A stretch of DNA of 64,000 bases, from contig NZ_CP125652.1 in NCBI RefSeq assembly GCF_030053135.1, positions 3,280,501-3,344,500 on the forward strand, read 5' to 3'. The notes under the pieces are model-generated. The model was given only the letters and a program-made list of their open reading frames with translations, was not told the origin of the DNA and searched no databases. Shown here piece by piece: positions 1 through 8,572 of this stretch. Source of the DNA: Rhizobium sp. BT04. GTDB taxonomy: Bacteria > Pseudomonadota > Alphaproteobacteria > Rhizobiales > Rhizobiaceae. The translations under genes were made by a program, and so were the position numbers. Positions within the stretch are counted from its first letter, which is position 1. Each line of letters starts with the position of its first letter.

Positions 1-1180
1 CGAGTGCTACGAAATATTCCCGATCGCGTTCGACGCTGACGAAGACGGCGGTGCTTTCCAGCGGGCTGTCGCTGAGTTCCTTTGTCACCTTCACCTTTTC
101 GCTCAGCCCGAGCTCTCGCATCAGATTTTCGAGCGCTGCGATCTCCGTGAAACCGGCGAGAAGCAGCGTGTTGATCCCGATCGCCGAATTCACCTCGCTG
201 ACCAGCGTCTGAATGGCGACCATCAGGGGCAGCCCTTCTCGGAAGGGACGGATTTCCGGGTGATCGAGCATCCCGCCCCACATGACGCGGGTATAGAGCT
301 CGTAGGCCTTGATGAAGTTCTTGCGCGCAGCCCAGAAGCGGAAGGCGACCGCCATGCGGTTGAGTGTGAAGATCTTGCACATCTCCTCATACCTGAGACG
401 TGTCTCGGGCGTCAGGTTCACTGCCCCGCGCTTGACCCCGGTATAAAGGAAATATTCAAGCCCGCCGCGATACCGATCCCAGCTCGTCATGACGTCGTTG
501 GTGCCTTCCTGTGGCCGGTCGCGAACGATCGCCGAATTGGCGATGGAGCGATAGAACGGACGCTGTAGGAACGCGATCGCGCCTTGATCGAGGAAATGCG
601 CGAGGAACGGGAACGGATAGAAGCAGATGTCTCGCGGAATCCAGGCCGACCGCAGGGCCGATGCGCGGTAGATCGCGATTTCCGGAAAGATGTGGCGTTC
701 GAAAATATACTGGAAGACCTCGGTGAAGCTGCCAAGCGCAAATTTTCGGTCTTCCTCGACATTGTAGAATTTCGTGATGTCGTTTTTGGCGACTTCGTCG
801 TAGAGGAACCAGGGCGCATGGGCGCAAGTCACCTCCTGATTATCGTCGAGATATCTGACGGTGTCGGCCACCGCATCCGCGATGAGGATGTCGTCGTCGG
901 CGAGATAGATGAGATATTCCCCTCTGCCGAGGCGGAGAGCGCTCGTGACATTGGCGTTGGCACCGGCATTGACCTCGCGCTTACAATAGCGGATCGGCAA
1001 TCCGTGACCGATGAACTCCTCGACAACCTGCTGGGTGCCATCCGTGGAGGCGTTGTCGCAGATGACGATCTCGAAGGAGAAGCTGAACTTATAGTCGTTT
1101 CGGCAATATGTCAGCGCATTTCTGAGATAGGCTTCGCGATTATAGGTCGGGATGCAGATGCTGAGTTTGATGCCGCTCAA
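1..1180 (-). CDS. Glycosyltransferase family 2, partial (runs off the left edge)
   Basis: This is a nucleotide-sugar transferase, probably adding a sugar during assembly of a surface polysaccharide. About 393 codons lie in the window without a stop and the C-terminus is missing. The N-terminus reads SICIPTYNRE, then DNASTDGT near residue 43 and a DDD metal/nucleotide motif near residues 95-97, which is the GT-A fold pattern. I chose a TTG start because AGGAG lies 8 nt upstream and the TTG overlaps the stop of the preceding epimerase gene in a TTGA arrangement, so it is the last visible gene of the rfb operon. The acceptor and donor cannot be read; the donor is presumably the CDP-sugar made by the upstream genes. 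Confidence 0.85.
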   Translation of the reverse strand, partial: MSGIKLSICIPTYNREAYLRNALTYCRNDYKFSFSFEIVICDNASTDGTQQVVEEFIGHGLPIRYCKREVNAGANANVTSALRLGRGEYLIYLADDDILIADAVADTVRYLDDNQEVTCAHAPWFLYDEVAKNDITKFYNVEEDRKFALGSFTEVFQYIFERHIFPEIAIYRASALRSAWIPRDICFYPFPFLAHFLDQGAIAFLQRPFYRSIANSAIVRDRPQEGTNDVMTSWDRYRGGLEYFLYTGVKRGAVNLTPETRLRYEEMCKIFTLNRMAVAFRFWAARKNFIKAYELYTRVMWGGMLDHPEIRPFREGLPLMVAIQTLVSEVNSAIGINTLLLAGFTEIAALENLMRELGLSEKVKVTKELSDSPLESTAVFVSVERDREYFVAL

Positions 1181-1719
1181 AGGCTTGTCTCCTGGCTGTA
1201 GCTTTCAAGCGCAACGTCGCGCTCGTTGATGACGCTGGGCCTGAATGGCCAGGCGATGGAAAAGGCGGGATCGTCCCAGCGGACGCCGTGGGCAAGCTCC
1301 GGCACATAGACTTCCGACATCTGGTAAAAGAGCTCGCAGTCGTCCTCGAGTGTCATGAAGCCGTGTGCGCAGCCGCCAGGGATGTAAAAGGCGTTGTGAC
1401 GAGCAGCATCGAGCTCGACCGACGCCCATTGGAGATAGGTTGGGGAATCTCGTCTCAGATCGAGCGCCACGTCGAAAACCCTGCCGCGTGTAGCGCGCAC
1501 CAGCTTGACCTCCGGTCGGGGATCGGCCTGGTAATGCATGCCGCGCAACGTCCCGCGCCTATGGTTCTGCGAGACATTGCACTGCGGGTAGACAGGTACG
1601 AGACCGTGGTCCTCAAAGCTCTTGGCATCGAAAGTCCGTGCGAAAAGCCCGCGTTCGTCGTAGCGCGCGTCGACTTCCACAACAAAAGCACCCGAAACCG
1701 CGGTCGGAAAGAATCTCAT
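1177..1719 (-). CDS. rfbC: dTDP-4-dehydrorhamnose 3,5-epimerase (RfbC) family protein
   Basis: RfbC enzymes epimerise C3 and/or C5 of an NDP-4-keto-6-deoxyhexose. The 180-residue protein has the cupin-type core with GTLRGMHYQ, which carries the catalytic His, then DLRRDSPTY and IPGGCAHGF, all typical. The start used is an internal ATG giving MRFFPTAVSG; it overlaps the stop of the methyltransferase gene (ATGA), whereas a longer reading would run far into that gene. Its neighbours make CDP-sugars rather than dTDP-sugars, so the likely substrate is the CDP-4-keto intermediate. Single versus double epimerisation is not decidable from sequence. Confidence 0.85.
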   Translation of the reverse strand: MRFFPTAVSGAFVVEVDARYDERGLFARTFDAKSFEDHGLVPVYPQCNVSQNHRRGTLRGMHYQADPRPEVKLVRATRGRVFDVALDLRRDSPTYLQWASVELDAARHNAFYIPGGCAHGFMTLEDDCELFYQMSEVYVPELAHGVRWDDPAFSIAWPFRPSVINERDVALESYSQETSL

Positions 1720-2951
1720 CCGAGTACCGTCAGTTCCGGCACCGCGACGACGAAGCGCCCGCCCCAGGCGCCGACCTTGCTGTTGGCCGCTACGACTTCG
1801 TTCTTGATATTCCACGGCAGGATGAGAACGTAGTCCGGCTTCGTCTCGTCCATTTTTTCCGGCGCGTAGATCGGCAGCTTGCTGCCCGGCAGGTAATGTC
1901 CCTGCTTGTGCGGGTTACGGTCGACCACATAATCGATGAGGTCGGTGCCGACGCCGCAGAAATTCAGGAGCGTATTGCCCTTGGCGGCGGCACCATAGGC
2001 CGCAACCGTCTTGCCGTTGCGCTTGGCTTCCTTGAGGAACGCCAGTAACCCATCTTTTATTGGAGCTACGCGGCTTTGGAAGGCCTCATAGGTTTCGATC
2101 TTGTCAAAGCCGGCGGACGCTTCGTCAGCGCGCACTTTGGCGACACTGGGGCCGCTCGGATGAGTGGCCGATGTCGTGCGGCGGGCGAGAACGCGCAGGC
2201 TGCCGCCATGCGTCGGCAATTCCTCCACATCGAATACCGTGAGGCCGTGCGCGGCGAAGGCCTTCTCGACGGCCAGCAGCGATAGATAGTAGAAATGCTC
2301 GTGGTAGACAGTATCGAACTGGATGTTTTCCATCAGCCGCAGCAGGTGCGGGAATTCGACGCTGACGATGCCGTCAGGCTTCAGCACGGCCGAAAGCCCG
2401 CCGACGAAGTCGTTGATATTGGGCACGTGGGCAAGCACGTTGTTGCCGATGACGATGTCTGCTGCGTGGCCGCGCGAAACGAGATCCTCAGCCGTCGCCT
2501 TGCCGAAGAAACGCGCCTCTGTCGGCACGCCGATGCCGCGCGCGACCTCGGCGACGTTTTCGGCCGGTTCGATGCCGAGCACCGGCACCCCGGCCTCGAC
2601 GAAGTGTTTGAGCAGATAGCCGTCATTGCTGGCCACCTCGATGACCTGCGATGTCGGACCGAGGCCGAAACGCTCGCGGGCCATGATGGTGAACTGGCGG
2701 GCATGCTCCACCCAGCTGTCGCTGTAGGAGGAGAAATAGGCATAGTGGCTGAAGATGTCCTCAGGCGGAACGAAAGCGTCGGCCTGCACCAGCCAGCACT
2801 GCGAACAGACGAAGGCGCGCAGCGGATAGGATGGCTCCGGCTGCTTGAGCTGCTCTTCCGTCAGATAGGCATTGGCGAGCGGCGTCGAGCCGAGGTCGAC
2901 AAAGCGATGCTTCAACGGGGCGTCGCAAAACCGGCAATTGTGCGCTGTCAT
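1716..2951 (-). CDS. SAM-dependent NDP-hexose C-methyltransferase family protein
   Basis: The 411-residue protein has the three-part layout of sugar C-methyltransferases. An N-terminal zinc-binding domain carries CRFCD near residue 6 and CSQC near residue 49. A Rossmann methyltransferase domain follows, with VIEVASNDGYLLKHF near residue 103 and GIEPAENVA. A C-terminal domain contains AAYGAAAKGNTLLNF. Family members such as TylC3-type enzymes methylate C3 of NDP-4-keto-2,6-dideoxyhexoses. Placed between a CDP-glucose dehydratase and an RfbC-like epimerase, with ATGA overlaps on both sides, it probably makes a C-methyl-branched 6-deoxy sugar. The exact position of methylation is inference. Confidence 0.85.
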   Translation of the reverse strand: MTAHNCRFCDAPLKHRFVDLGSTPLANAYLTEEQLKQPEPSYPLRAFVCSQCWLVQADAFVPPEDIFSHYAYFSSYSDSWVEHARQFTIMARERFGLGPTSQVIEVASNDGYLLKHFVEAGVPVLGIEPAENVAEVARGIGVPTEARFFGKATAEDLVSRGHAADIVIGNNVLAHVPNINDFVGGLSAVLKPDGIVSVEFPHLLRLMENIQFDTVYHEHFYYLSLLAVEKAFAAHGLTVFDVEELPTHGGSLRVLARRTTSATHPSGPSVAKVRADEASAGFDKIETYEAFQSRVAPIKDGLLAFLKEAKRNGKTVAAYGAAAKGNTLLNFCGVGTDLIDYVVDRNPHKQGHYLPGSKLPIYAPEKMDETKPDYVLILPWNIKNEVVAANSKVGAWGGRFVVAVPELTVLG

Positions 2952-4012
2952 GATACTGCTTCCTCATATGCCGCGATCTGGCCGAGCGAGAAGGCGCGCA
3001 TGTCTTCGCCCTCGCGGTTGGCTTTGTACCAGGCGACGGTCCAGTCGATAGTCTGTTGCAGGCTGAGGCGCGGGCGCCAGCCGATGGTGTCGAGCGCCAG
3101 CGCCGAACTCAGCGTCAGCGCCGGCGCTTCCGGCAGATGTTCGCCGGGCGCCAGCCGCCACGCGCCTTCGACGCGGTGTGCGCGTCCGAGCGCCTCTGCA
3201 AGTTCGGAAACGGTGGCGAAGCTTTCGGGATGCGGACCGAAATTCAGCGCATCCGGCAGATCGTGGCCACGCACCTCGGTCAGCGCTTGCGCGAAGCTGA
3301 GATAACCGCCGAGCGGTTCCAGCACATGCTGCCAGGGACGGATCGCTTCGGGATAACGCAGCAGGATCGGCTGGCCGCCTTCGAAGGCGCGGATGAAATC
3401 GGGGATCAGCCGGTCTCTGGACCAGTCGCCGCCGCCGATGACGTTGCCGGCGCGCACCGTGGCGAGCCTGAGATCGCGCTCTTTGAAGAAACTGTCGCGG
3501 TAGCTCTGGCAGACGAGCTCGGTGCAGGCCTTGGAATTGCTGTAGGGGTCCTTGCCGCCGAGTGTATCGGTCTCGACGAACGGGATGCCGCTGCCGTTAT
3601 TGGCATAGACCTTGTCCGAGGTGATGACGAGCACGGTCTTGACAGTGGGCGTCTGCCTGATGGCGTCGAGAACATTTGCCGTTCCCATGACGTTGGTCGA
3701 GAAGGTCTCGGCTGGGTTCTCGTAGGAGCGCCGTACCAGCGCCTGCGCGGCCATATGGATGACGATTTCCGGCTCGACACGCCTGGAGAGAGCAAGAAGC
3801 GCCTCAGCGTCGCGGATATCGACGATATGATGACCGCGATCGTCCCAGGGAGCGAGTTTGCGGTAGAGCGACGGTTCGGTCTCCGGCGCCCGCGACACGG
3901 CGGTGACCTCTGCGCCGAGCCGCTCCAGCCACAGGGAAAGCCAGGAACCCTTGAAGCCCGTGTGTCCGGTGAGGAAAACCCGCCGCCCTTTCCAGAAGTC
4001 CGTCAGGCCCAT
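2948..4012 (-). CDS. rfbG: CDP-glucose 4,6-dehydratase
   Basis: RfbG converts CDP-glucose to CDP-4-keto-6-deoxyglucose. The 354-residue extended SDR begins with GRRVFLTGHTGFKGSWL, the NAD-binding glycine motif, and has the catalytic region ITSDKVY and DPYSNSKA (Tyr-x3-Lys). The ATG giving MGLTDFWKG matches the usual family N-terminus; a GTG 9 nt further upstream is possible. Either start overlaps the end of rfbF, and the 3' end overlaps the methyltransferase start by ATGA, so translation along the operon is coupled. Confidence 0.93.
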   Translation of the reverse strand: MGLTDFWKGRRVFLTGHTGFKGSWLSLWLERLGAEVTAVSRAPETEPSLYRKLAPWDDRGHHIVDIRDAEALLALSRRVEPEIVIHMAAQALVRRSYENPAETFSTNVMGTANVLDAIRQTPTVKTVLVITSDKVYANNGSGIPFVETDTLGGKDPYSNSKACTELVCQSYRDSFFKERDLRLATVRAGNVIGGGDWSRDRLIPDFIRAFEGGQPILLRYPEAIRPWQHVLEPLGGYLSFAQALTEVRGHDLPDALNFGPHPESFATVSELAEALGRAHRVEGAWRLAPGEHLPEAPALTLSSALALDTIGWRPRLSLQQTIDWTVAWYKANREGEDMRAFSLGQIAAYEEAVS

Positions 4013-4776
4013 AGCTTCCACGGCGCCTTTCCGGAATTCCAGAGTTCTTCCAGATGGGTGCGCTCGCGCAATGTATCCATCGGCTGCCAGAAGCCGTCAT
4101 GCTTGAAGGCGGCAAGCTGGTTGTTGGCGGCAAGCCACTCCAGCGGGCCGGCTTCCCAAATCGTGTCGTCGCTTGGGATGAGGTCGACCACGGAAGGGTC
4201 GAGCACGAAGAAGCCGCCGTTGATGCGTTGGCCGTCGCCTCTCGGCTTCTCCACGAAGGAGGTGATGAATTGGCCTTCGATATTCGTGGCGCCGTAACGT
4301 CCGGGCGGGGTTACCGCGCACATCGTCGCCTTCAGGCCGTGATCGCGATGGAAGGCGACTTCGGCGGCGATGTCGATGTCGCCGACGCCGTCGCCATAAG
4401 TCATGCAGAAGGGTTCGCCTGGTGTCAGATGGTCGCGAATGCGCCCCAGACGGCCGCCAGTCATCGAATGCATGCCGGTATCGACCACGGTCACGCGCCA
4501 GTTCGGTCGTTTGCCGCCGTGATAATTGATACTGTTGGCGCCGAGATCGACGGTGATGTCGCTGTGGTGCAGAACAAGGTTTACGAAATATTCCTTGATC
4601 ATATAGCCCTTGTAGCCGGCGCAGATGATGAAATCATCGAGCCCGTGATGGGCATAGATGTTCATGATGTGCCAGAGGATCGGCATGCCGCCGATTTCGA
4701 CCAGAGGCTTGGGGCGAATACTGGTTTCCTCGGCAAGACGAGAGCCAAGGCCACCGGCGAGAATTACGACTTTCAT
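4003..4776 (-). CDS. rfbF: Glucose-1-phosphate cytidylyltransferase
   Basis: RfbF forms CDP-glucose from glucose-1-phosphate and CTP, the first committed step of CDP-deoxyhexose synthesis. The 257-residue protein starts with the nucleotidyltransferase signature MKVVILAGGLGSRLAEET and continues with RPKPLVEIGGMPILWHIM, as in the Salmonella and Yersinia enzymes of the same length. It is the first gene of the overlapping minus-strand operon, so the operon promoter should lie in the gap upstream. Confidence 0.95.
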   Translation of the reverse strand: MKVVILAGGLGSRLAEETSIRPKPLVEIGGMPILWHIMNIYAHHGLDDFIICAGYKGYMIKEYFVNLVLHHSDITVDLGANSINYHGGKRPNWRVTVVDTGMHSMTGGRLGRIRDHLTPGEPFCMTYGDGVGDIDIAAEVAFHRDHGLKATMCAVTPPGRYGATNIEGQFITSFVEKPRGDGQRINGGFFVLDPSVVDLIPSDDTIWEAGPLEWLAANNQLAAFKHDGFWQPMDTLRERTHLEELWNSGKAPWKLWA

Positions 4777-5091
4777 CCCAAGCGAACTCCAGAGTGTCTA
4801 GTCAAGCTTTCCGTCCCTCTTTGAGCCGCCCGGGCTCCTTGCAGACGGAACGACAGTATTTCATCCTTGTCCCGGTATCCGATTTCGTTCTTGTGCGAGG
4901 CTTGCAGCGCTGGGACCGGCCTGCGGATTTCATGGATGCGGTGCCGACGGCAACGCCGTGATCGGCATTGGAACACCGTCAAGCGCTACCAGCGCGGGAA
5001 GCTCGCATGGGCGTTGTGAAAGGCGGCTTCGCGAGACTCTCCGTGGGTGCTCGGGAGGATGGATCGAAACTTCCAGAAAGCGCCCCGCCGG
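4777..5091. other. Intergenic region between the divergent rfb operon and the DUF982 gene
   Basis: No convincing gene, RNA or repeat is visible here. It must contain the promoter of the rfb operon on the minus strand, but I could not pick a clear -35/-10 pair. Short open frames on both strands lack family resemblance. Confidence 0.5.
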
Positions 5092-5120
5092 TTGACGGCA
5101 TGCTTCTTGCATTGTTACTA
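5092..5120 (+). promoter_or_regulatory. Sigma70-like promoter for the DUF982 gene
   Basis: TTGACG and TTACTA are separated by 17 nt, about 28 nt upstream of the start codon of the DUF982 gene. The -35 is near consensus and the -10 is weak. No other signal in this gap is as good. Confidence 0.45.
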
Positions 5121-5148
5121 ATATTCCAACCTTTGGGGAGAAAGTGCC

Positions 5149-5445
5149 ATGCAATGGAACACATCGGCGGATTTTGCGCCTCTTGTTCTCTTTCTCGGCG
5201 GCCGGCACAAGCGCAGGATCGTCAGGACGCTCCGCGACGCCGCCGAAGTGCTGATGGTGGACTGGCCGTTTGAAGACGGAGAAGAATATGTCGTCGCGGT
5301 CAAGGCTTGCGCCGATGCCATCATCGGCCAGATCGGAATGGACGAACTGCGGGAATTGCTCCTCAGCGCCGCCAGAGAAGCCGGTCTGGGGGTTCTAACC
5401 GTGATTCCCGACAGCAGGGCGGCGACCCCCCATATGGCCGCGTGA
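5149..5445 (+). CDS. DUF982 domain protein
   Basis: This 98-residue protein fits DUF982, a small family expanded in rhizobia and of unknown function. It has the pattern LRDAAEVLMVDWP, then a conserved alpha-helical stretch KACADAIIG, and ends with LLSAAREAGLG. GGGGAGAAAG lies just upstream of the ATG. It stands alone, with its own promoter-like sequence. No signal peptide or membrane segment is visible. Confidence 0.75.
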   Translation: MQWNTSADFAPLVLFLGGRHKRRIVRTLRDAAEVLMVDWPFEDGEEYVVAVKACADAIIGQIGMDELRELLLSAAREAGLGVLTVIPDSRAATPHMAA

Positions 5446-5567
5446 AACGGCGGCGAGCCCGTTCGCTTGAGGCGCTATTGGCATCTTAATGCCGGCATCG
5501 ACGGGTCGCTTCGATGCTGTCAACAAAGTGTCTGGATGGAATGGGACGTCAGTAAAACATCAGACAA

Positions 5568-5592
5568 TAAAAAAACCCGGTAAACCGGGCTT
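5568..5592 (-). terminator. Rho-independent terminator of tRNA-Leu
   Basis: On the minus strand CCCGG-TTTA-CCGGG is followed by seven T residues, 45 nt past the CCA end of the tRNA. Confidence 0.85.
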
Positions 5593-5636
5593 CTTTGGGT
5601 TGTTTCCGGACCGTCTACGACGGACTGAAACGGGAA

Positions 5637-5723
5637 TGGTGCCCAGAAGAGGACTCGAACCTCCACACCCTTTCGGGTACCAGCACCTGAAGCTGGCGCG
5701 TCTACCAATTCCGCCATCTGGGC
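5637..5723 (-). tRNA. tRNA-Leu (anticodon CAG)
   Basis: The minus strand folds into a long-variable-arm tRNA. The acceptor stem is GCCCAGA/TCTGGGC, the CCA end is encoded, and the T-loop reads GGTTCGAGTCC. The anticodon stem CCAGC/GCTGG closes a 7-nt loop TTCAGGT, giving anticodon CAG, so it reads CUG leucine codons. The class II variable arm (ACCCGAAAGGGT) is as expected for leucine. It is followed by a strong terminator and is a single-gene transcript. Confidence 0.97.
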
Positions 5724-5891
5724 GACGGAGAGCGATGTAAGGGGGCGGCTTCTGACTGTCAACTGGGTTTTTGAAGTTTTTCTGACAGTTGACGAAAAAG
5801 CAGCCGGCCGCCTGCGGGGAGCGGCCGGAGGCCGGGCATAGCGCTCCGATCGGCACGCCCTATATAAAGGAAATATCGAAAGGAATGCATC

Positions 5892-6305
5892 ATGCCCTTT
5901 TCCCGCGCCCTTCTGCTCGCCGGTCTTTTAGCCGGTCTCGCGCCCGCCATGGCGGCTGCCGATTCGCTGAAGCTGGGCAAGCCGGGGGTCGGGCCGCTCA
6001 ACACCGGATCGACGCTTTGCGATTTTCGCGGTTGCTTCGGTTTCGGGCCGCAGCAATGGCATCGCCCCGCCTATGTCCAGCCGAATTATCGGCCGCGGGG
6101 CGCGGGGCCGACCTATTACCTGCCGGGCGCCGCCGGGCGGCCGCAGCTGACCTATGATCCGCCGCCAGTGCGCCGCGTGCAGCCGCAGGATCCGAACAAA
6201 CATATCGCCTGGTGCACCAACGAATACCGCTCCTACAATCCGAGGACGGATCACTTCCTCACCTATGAAGGCGTCTACAGGGTCTGCCGCTCGCCCTATC
6301 GCTGA
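5892..6305 (+). CDS. BA14K family secreted protein
   Basis: The 137-residue product has a signal peptide (RALLLAGLLAGLAPAMAAA, cleavage about residue 23), a Pro/Gly/Tyr-rich middle part and a C-terminal BA14K motif with WCTNEYRSYNP and a following LTYEGVYRVC. BA14K proteins were described as immunoreactive, lectin-like exported proteins in Brucella and are common in rhizobia; the molecular role is unclear. AAAGGA lies 8 nt before the ATG. Confidence 0.75.
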   Translation: MPFSRALLLAGLLAGLAPAMAAADSLKLGKPGVGPLNTGSTLCDFRGCFGFGPQQWHRPAYVQPNYRPRGAGPTYYLPGAAGRPQLTYDPPPVRRVQPQDPNKHIAWCTNEYRSYNPRTDHFLTYEGVYRVCRSPYR

Positions 6306-6316
6306 GACTGCTGCGG

Positions 6317-6610
6317 TCAGCTTTCCAGCGAGGCGCGGTCGACATGGCCGAGATCGCGGCCGGGCTCGACGATATCGCGAACCCTTTGCTTCAGCTCCTT
6401 CGGCCCGGGAAAGCCGCCGTCGCGCTTGCGTTCCCAGATGAGATCGCCGTTGACGCGGATTTCGAAATTGCCGCCGGTGCCGGGGATCAGCGCCACTTCG
6501 CCGAGACTGTCGGAAAAGGTGTGCAGCAGCTCCTGCGCCATCCAGGCGGCGCGTAGCAGCCAGTTGCACTGGGTGCAGTAGAGGATCGAGACGCGGGCTT
6601 TTTCTGTCAT
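6317..6610 (-). CDS. SelT/SelW/SelH (Rdx) family protein, cysteine form
   Basis: This 97-residue thioredoxin-like protein has the redox motif YCTQCNW at residues 11-17, where eukaryotic members carry selenocysteine, followed by the family signature GTGGNFEI and GGFPGPKELKQ. Such proteins are thought to act in thiol redox control, but the partner is unknown. I took the ATG giving MTEKARVSIL; longer open reading upstream is not family-like. It is convergent with the BA14K gene and divergent from the amidotransferase. Confidence 0.85.
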   Translation of the reverse strand: MTEKARVSILYCTQCNWLLRAAWMAQELLHTFSDSLGEVALIPGTGGNFEIRVNGDLIWERKRDGGFPGPKELKQRVRDIVEPGRDLGHVDRASLES

Positions 6611-6737
6611 GGCGATTTCCTTTCGTTCGGGTTGATGTAAGCCCTGGTGCAGGCCCGCGCAATCGGTCCCGCACAAGCGTCTTGCGCGCCGCGGTCCGGC
6701 ATGGTCTCCTCTTGTCGTCATCAGTCGGGAAAAGCCT

Positions 6738-7475
6738 ATGCGAGTCGCCGTCGTTGAAAATATGCGCAATACCGGTCTCGGCGCGCTTGCCAGAGCGCTC
6801 GACGAGGCGGGAGCTGAGATCGAGTGGTTTCGCGTGTGGCAGGACGGCATCCTGCCGCAGAATATGTCGGACCATGACGCGCTCGTCGTCCTCGGCGGCG
6901 AGCAGAGCGCGCTGGATGACGAGGCGCATCCGTACCTGCCGGAGCTCGCGCGGCTTGCGCGCCGCTTCGGCGATGCCGGCAAGGCCGTGCTCGGCATCTG
7001 CCTCGGCAGCCAGATCCTCGCCCGTGCCTATGGCGCCGACAATCTGCTGGGCGCCGCCCGCGAGTTCGGCTGGCACAGGATCGGCGTTACCGCCGAAGGC
7101 AGGATGGACCCGCTGCTGTCGGCGCTCGGCGGCGAATTCACCATCTTCGAATGGCATGCCGATACCTTTACCCTGCCGGAGAGCGCCGTCCGTCTCGCCA
7201 CGAGCCCTGTCGCCGAGAACCAGGCCTTCCGTATCGGCCGCGCCGTCTACGGCACCCAGTTCCATTTCGAGGCCGACACAAGTGTTGTCGAGGAGTGGAA
7301 GGCCGATTTCCCCGAGACGATCGCGCGCATCGCCCCGGGCTGGCTGGAAAACCATGCCGAACTGGCGGCAAGGCATGGCGATGCTGCCGATGCCGCCGGT
7401 CTTGCCATCGCGCGTGCATGGGTCAGCCTGATCGAACGGCAAGAGATCGTGATGCTGTCGCAGGCCTCTGCGTGA
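6738..7475 (+). CDS. Type 1 (class I) glutamine amidotransferase
   Basis: The 245-residue protein is a stand-alone GATase1 domain. It has the nucleophile elbow GICLGSQ near residue 90 and the catalytic His-Glu in GTQFHFEAD, so it can release ammonia from glutamine or act as a gamma-glutamyl hydrolase. It resembles the GMP-synthase-like amidotransferases often annotated without a defined acceptor. Its stop overlaps a possible GTG start of the acetyltransferase downstream, so the two are probably co-transcribed. Confidence 0.85.
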   Translation: MRVAVVENMRNTGLGALARALDEAGAEIEWFRVWQDGILPQNMSDHDALVVLGGEQSALDDEAHPYLPELARLARRFGDAGKAVLGICLGSQILARAYGADNLLGAAREFGWHRIGVTAEGRMDPLLSALGGEFTIFEWHADTFTLPESAVRLATSPVAENQAFRIGRAVYGTQFHFEADTSVVEEWKADFPETIARIAPGWLENHAELAARHGDAADAAGLAIARAWVSLIERQEIVMLSQASA

Positions 7476-7486
7476 TAGGCGACGCG

Positions 7487-8035
7487 ATGCCGGCAAGCGA
7501 ACGCGAGAAGATGGCCGCGGGCGAATGGTATTGCTGCCTCGATGACGAGCTCGACCTCTTGCGCCGGCAGGCGCGTCGGGCCGTCCATGCGCACAACACG
7601 CTGCCGCCGGACGAGCGCGGCGCGGTGGCGCCGGCCCTGAGGGCGCTCTTTGCCCAGGCGGCGCCGAATGTCTTTATCGAGGCGCCGTTTCATTGCTCCT
7701 ACGGCATCAATATCGTTCTCGGCGACCGCGTCTATTTCAATGCCGGTTGCACCATCCTCGATTCCGGCCGGGTGATCATCGGCGACCGCAGCATGTTCGG
7801 CCCCGGCGTGCAGATCTATTGCGCCGAGCATCACAAGGAGGCAGCCCTTCGCAGCCAGGGCATCGAGATCGCCCGGCCGGTCGTTATCGGCAACGACGTC
7901 TGGGTCGGCGGCAGCGCAGTCATCCTCGGCGGTGTCACGATCGGGCAGGGCGCAATCGTCGGCGCCGGCGCGGTGGTGACGAAGGACGTGCCGGCCGGCG
8001 CAACCGTGGTCGGCAATCCGGCCCGCATCAGATAA
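7487..8035 (+). CDS. Maltose/galactoside O-acetyltransferase family (left-handed beta helix)
   Basis: The 182-residue enzyme has an N-terminal Mac domain ([19 protein letters not shown]) and a hexapeptide-repeat beta helix ending in [18 protein letters not shown] and VVGNPARI. The catalytic His is in YCAEHHKE. It would transfer acetyl from acetyl-CoA to a sugar. An alternative GTG start 15 nt upstream overlaps the amidotransferase stop (GTGA); the ATG gives the usual N-terminus. The substrate is not known. Confidence 0.88.
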   Translation: MPASEREKMAAGEWYCCLDDELDLLRRQARRAVHAHNTLPPDERGAVAPALRALFAQAAPNVFIEAPFHCSYGINIVLGDRVYFNAGCTILDSGRVIIGDRSMFGPGVQIYCAEHHKEAALRSQGIEIARPVVIGNDVWVGGSAVILGGVTIGQGAIVGAGAVVTKDVPAGATVVGNPARIR

Positions 8036-8072
8036 CACCCAGTATTGGGCCGGAACGGACATCGTTTGCCGG

Positions 8073-8525
8073 CTACAAACCATCGCCGGCCCGCGCATCG
8101 TAGCGCTGCCGCGCGGCGATGATATCCGCCTGGTTCTGCTCGGTCCACAGCACCAGCGAACGGATCGTCTCGTGCAGGGTGCATCCAAGCGGCGTCAGGG
8201 CATAATCGACCTTCGGCGGCACGACGGGATAGACGGTGCGCTCGATGATGCCGTCGCGCTCCAGGTGCCTGAGTGTCGTCGTCAGCATGCGCTGGCTGAT
8301 GCCGTCGATATTCCTCTTCAATTCGGTGAAGCGAAGCGTGCGTTTTTCGAGCAGCGCAATGACGAGCAGCGACCACTTGTCGGCGATGCGGTCGAGGATC
8401 TGCCGAACCTCGCATTCCTCACGCGCATCCCATTGCAGGACGTCATAGTCCTTGCCTGGCAGGACGTCATCGTCCTTGCCGGTGCGGCAAATGTCACTCG
8501 GTGAGTTTGAAGTGCCTTCTTCCAT
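8073..8525 (-). CDS. HxlR family transcriptional regulator
   Basis: This 150-residue winged-helix regulator has the HxlR pattern: a Cys near the start of the domain (EECEVRQILD), DKWSLLVIALL, then ISQRMLTTTLRHLERDGII. Family members sense electrophiles or oxidants through that Cys. It is divergent from an MFS efflux gene, so it probably controls that gene and itself. The N-terminal extension holds an internal repeat of 8 residues (GKDDDVLP / GKDYDVLQ) caused by a 24-bp DNA duplication. Confidence 0.87.
   Translation of the reverse strand: MEEGTSNSPSDICRTGKDDDVLPGKDYDVLQWDAREECEVRQILDRIADKWSLLVIALLEKRTLRFTELKRNIDGISQRMLTTTLRHLERDGIIERTVYPVVPPKVDYALTPLGCTLHETIRSLVLWTEQNQADIIAARQRYDARAGDGL
8435..8482. 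repeat. 24-bp tandem duplication inside the HxlR gene
   Basis: Two adjacent 24-nt units match at 22 of 24 positions. The duplication is in frame and adds 8 residues to the N-terminal extension ahead of the winged helix. Confidence 0.9.
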
Positions 8526-8572
8526 GGTGCCGGATCATGTCTTACCTAAGCTTCGGTTACAAGAGGGAACTG

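Noticed and set aside
6317..6610. Possible selenoprotein
   Set aside because: The redox motif has Cys-x-x-Cys codons and no in-frame TGA, so no selenocysteine is needed.
5928..7496. Open frame of 522 codons on the minus strand across the BA14K, SelW-like and amidotransferase genes
   Set aside because: It has no recognisable domain and is antisense to genes with clear motifs.
7247..8188. Open frame of 313 codons on the minus strand across the acetyltransferase gene
   Set aside because: Antisense to a gene with hexapeptide-repeat sequence; no domain of its own.
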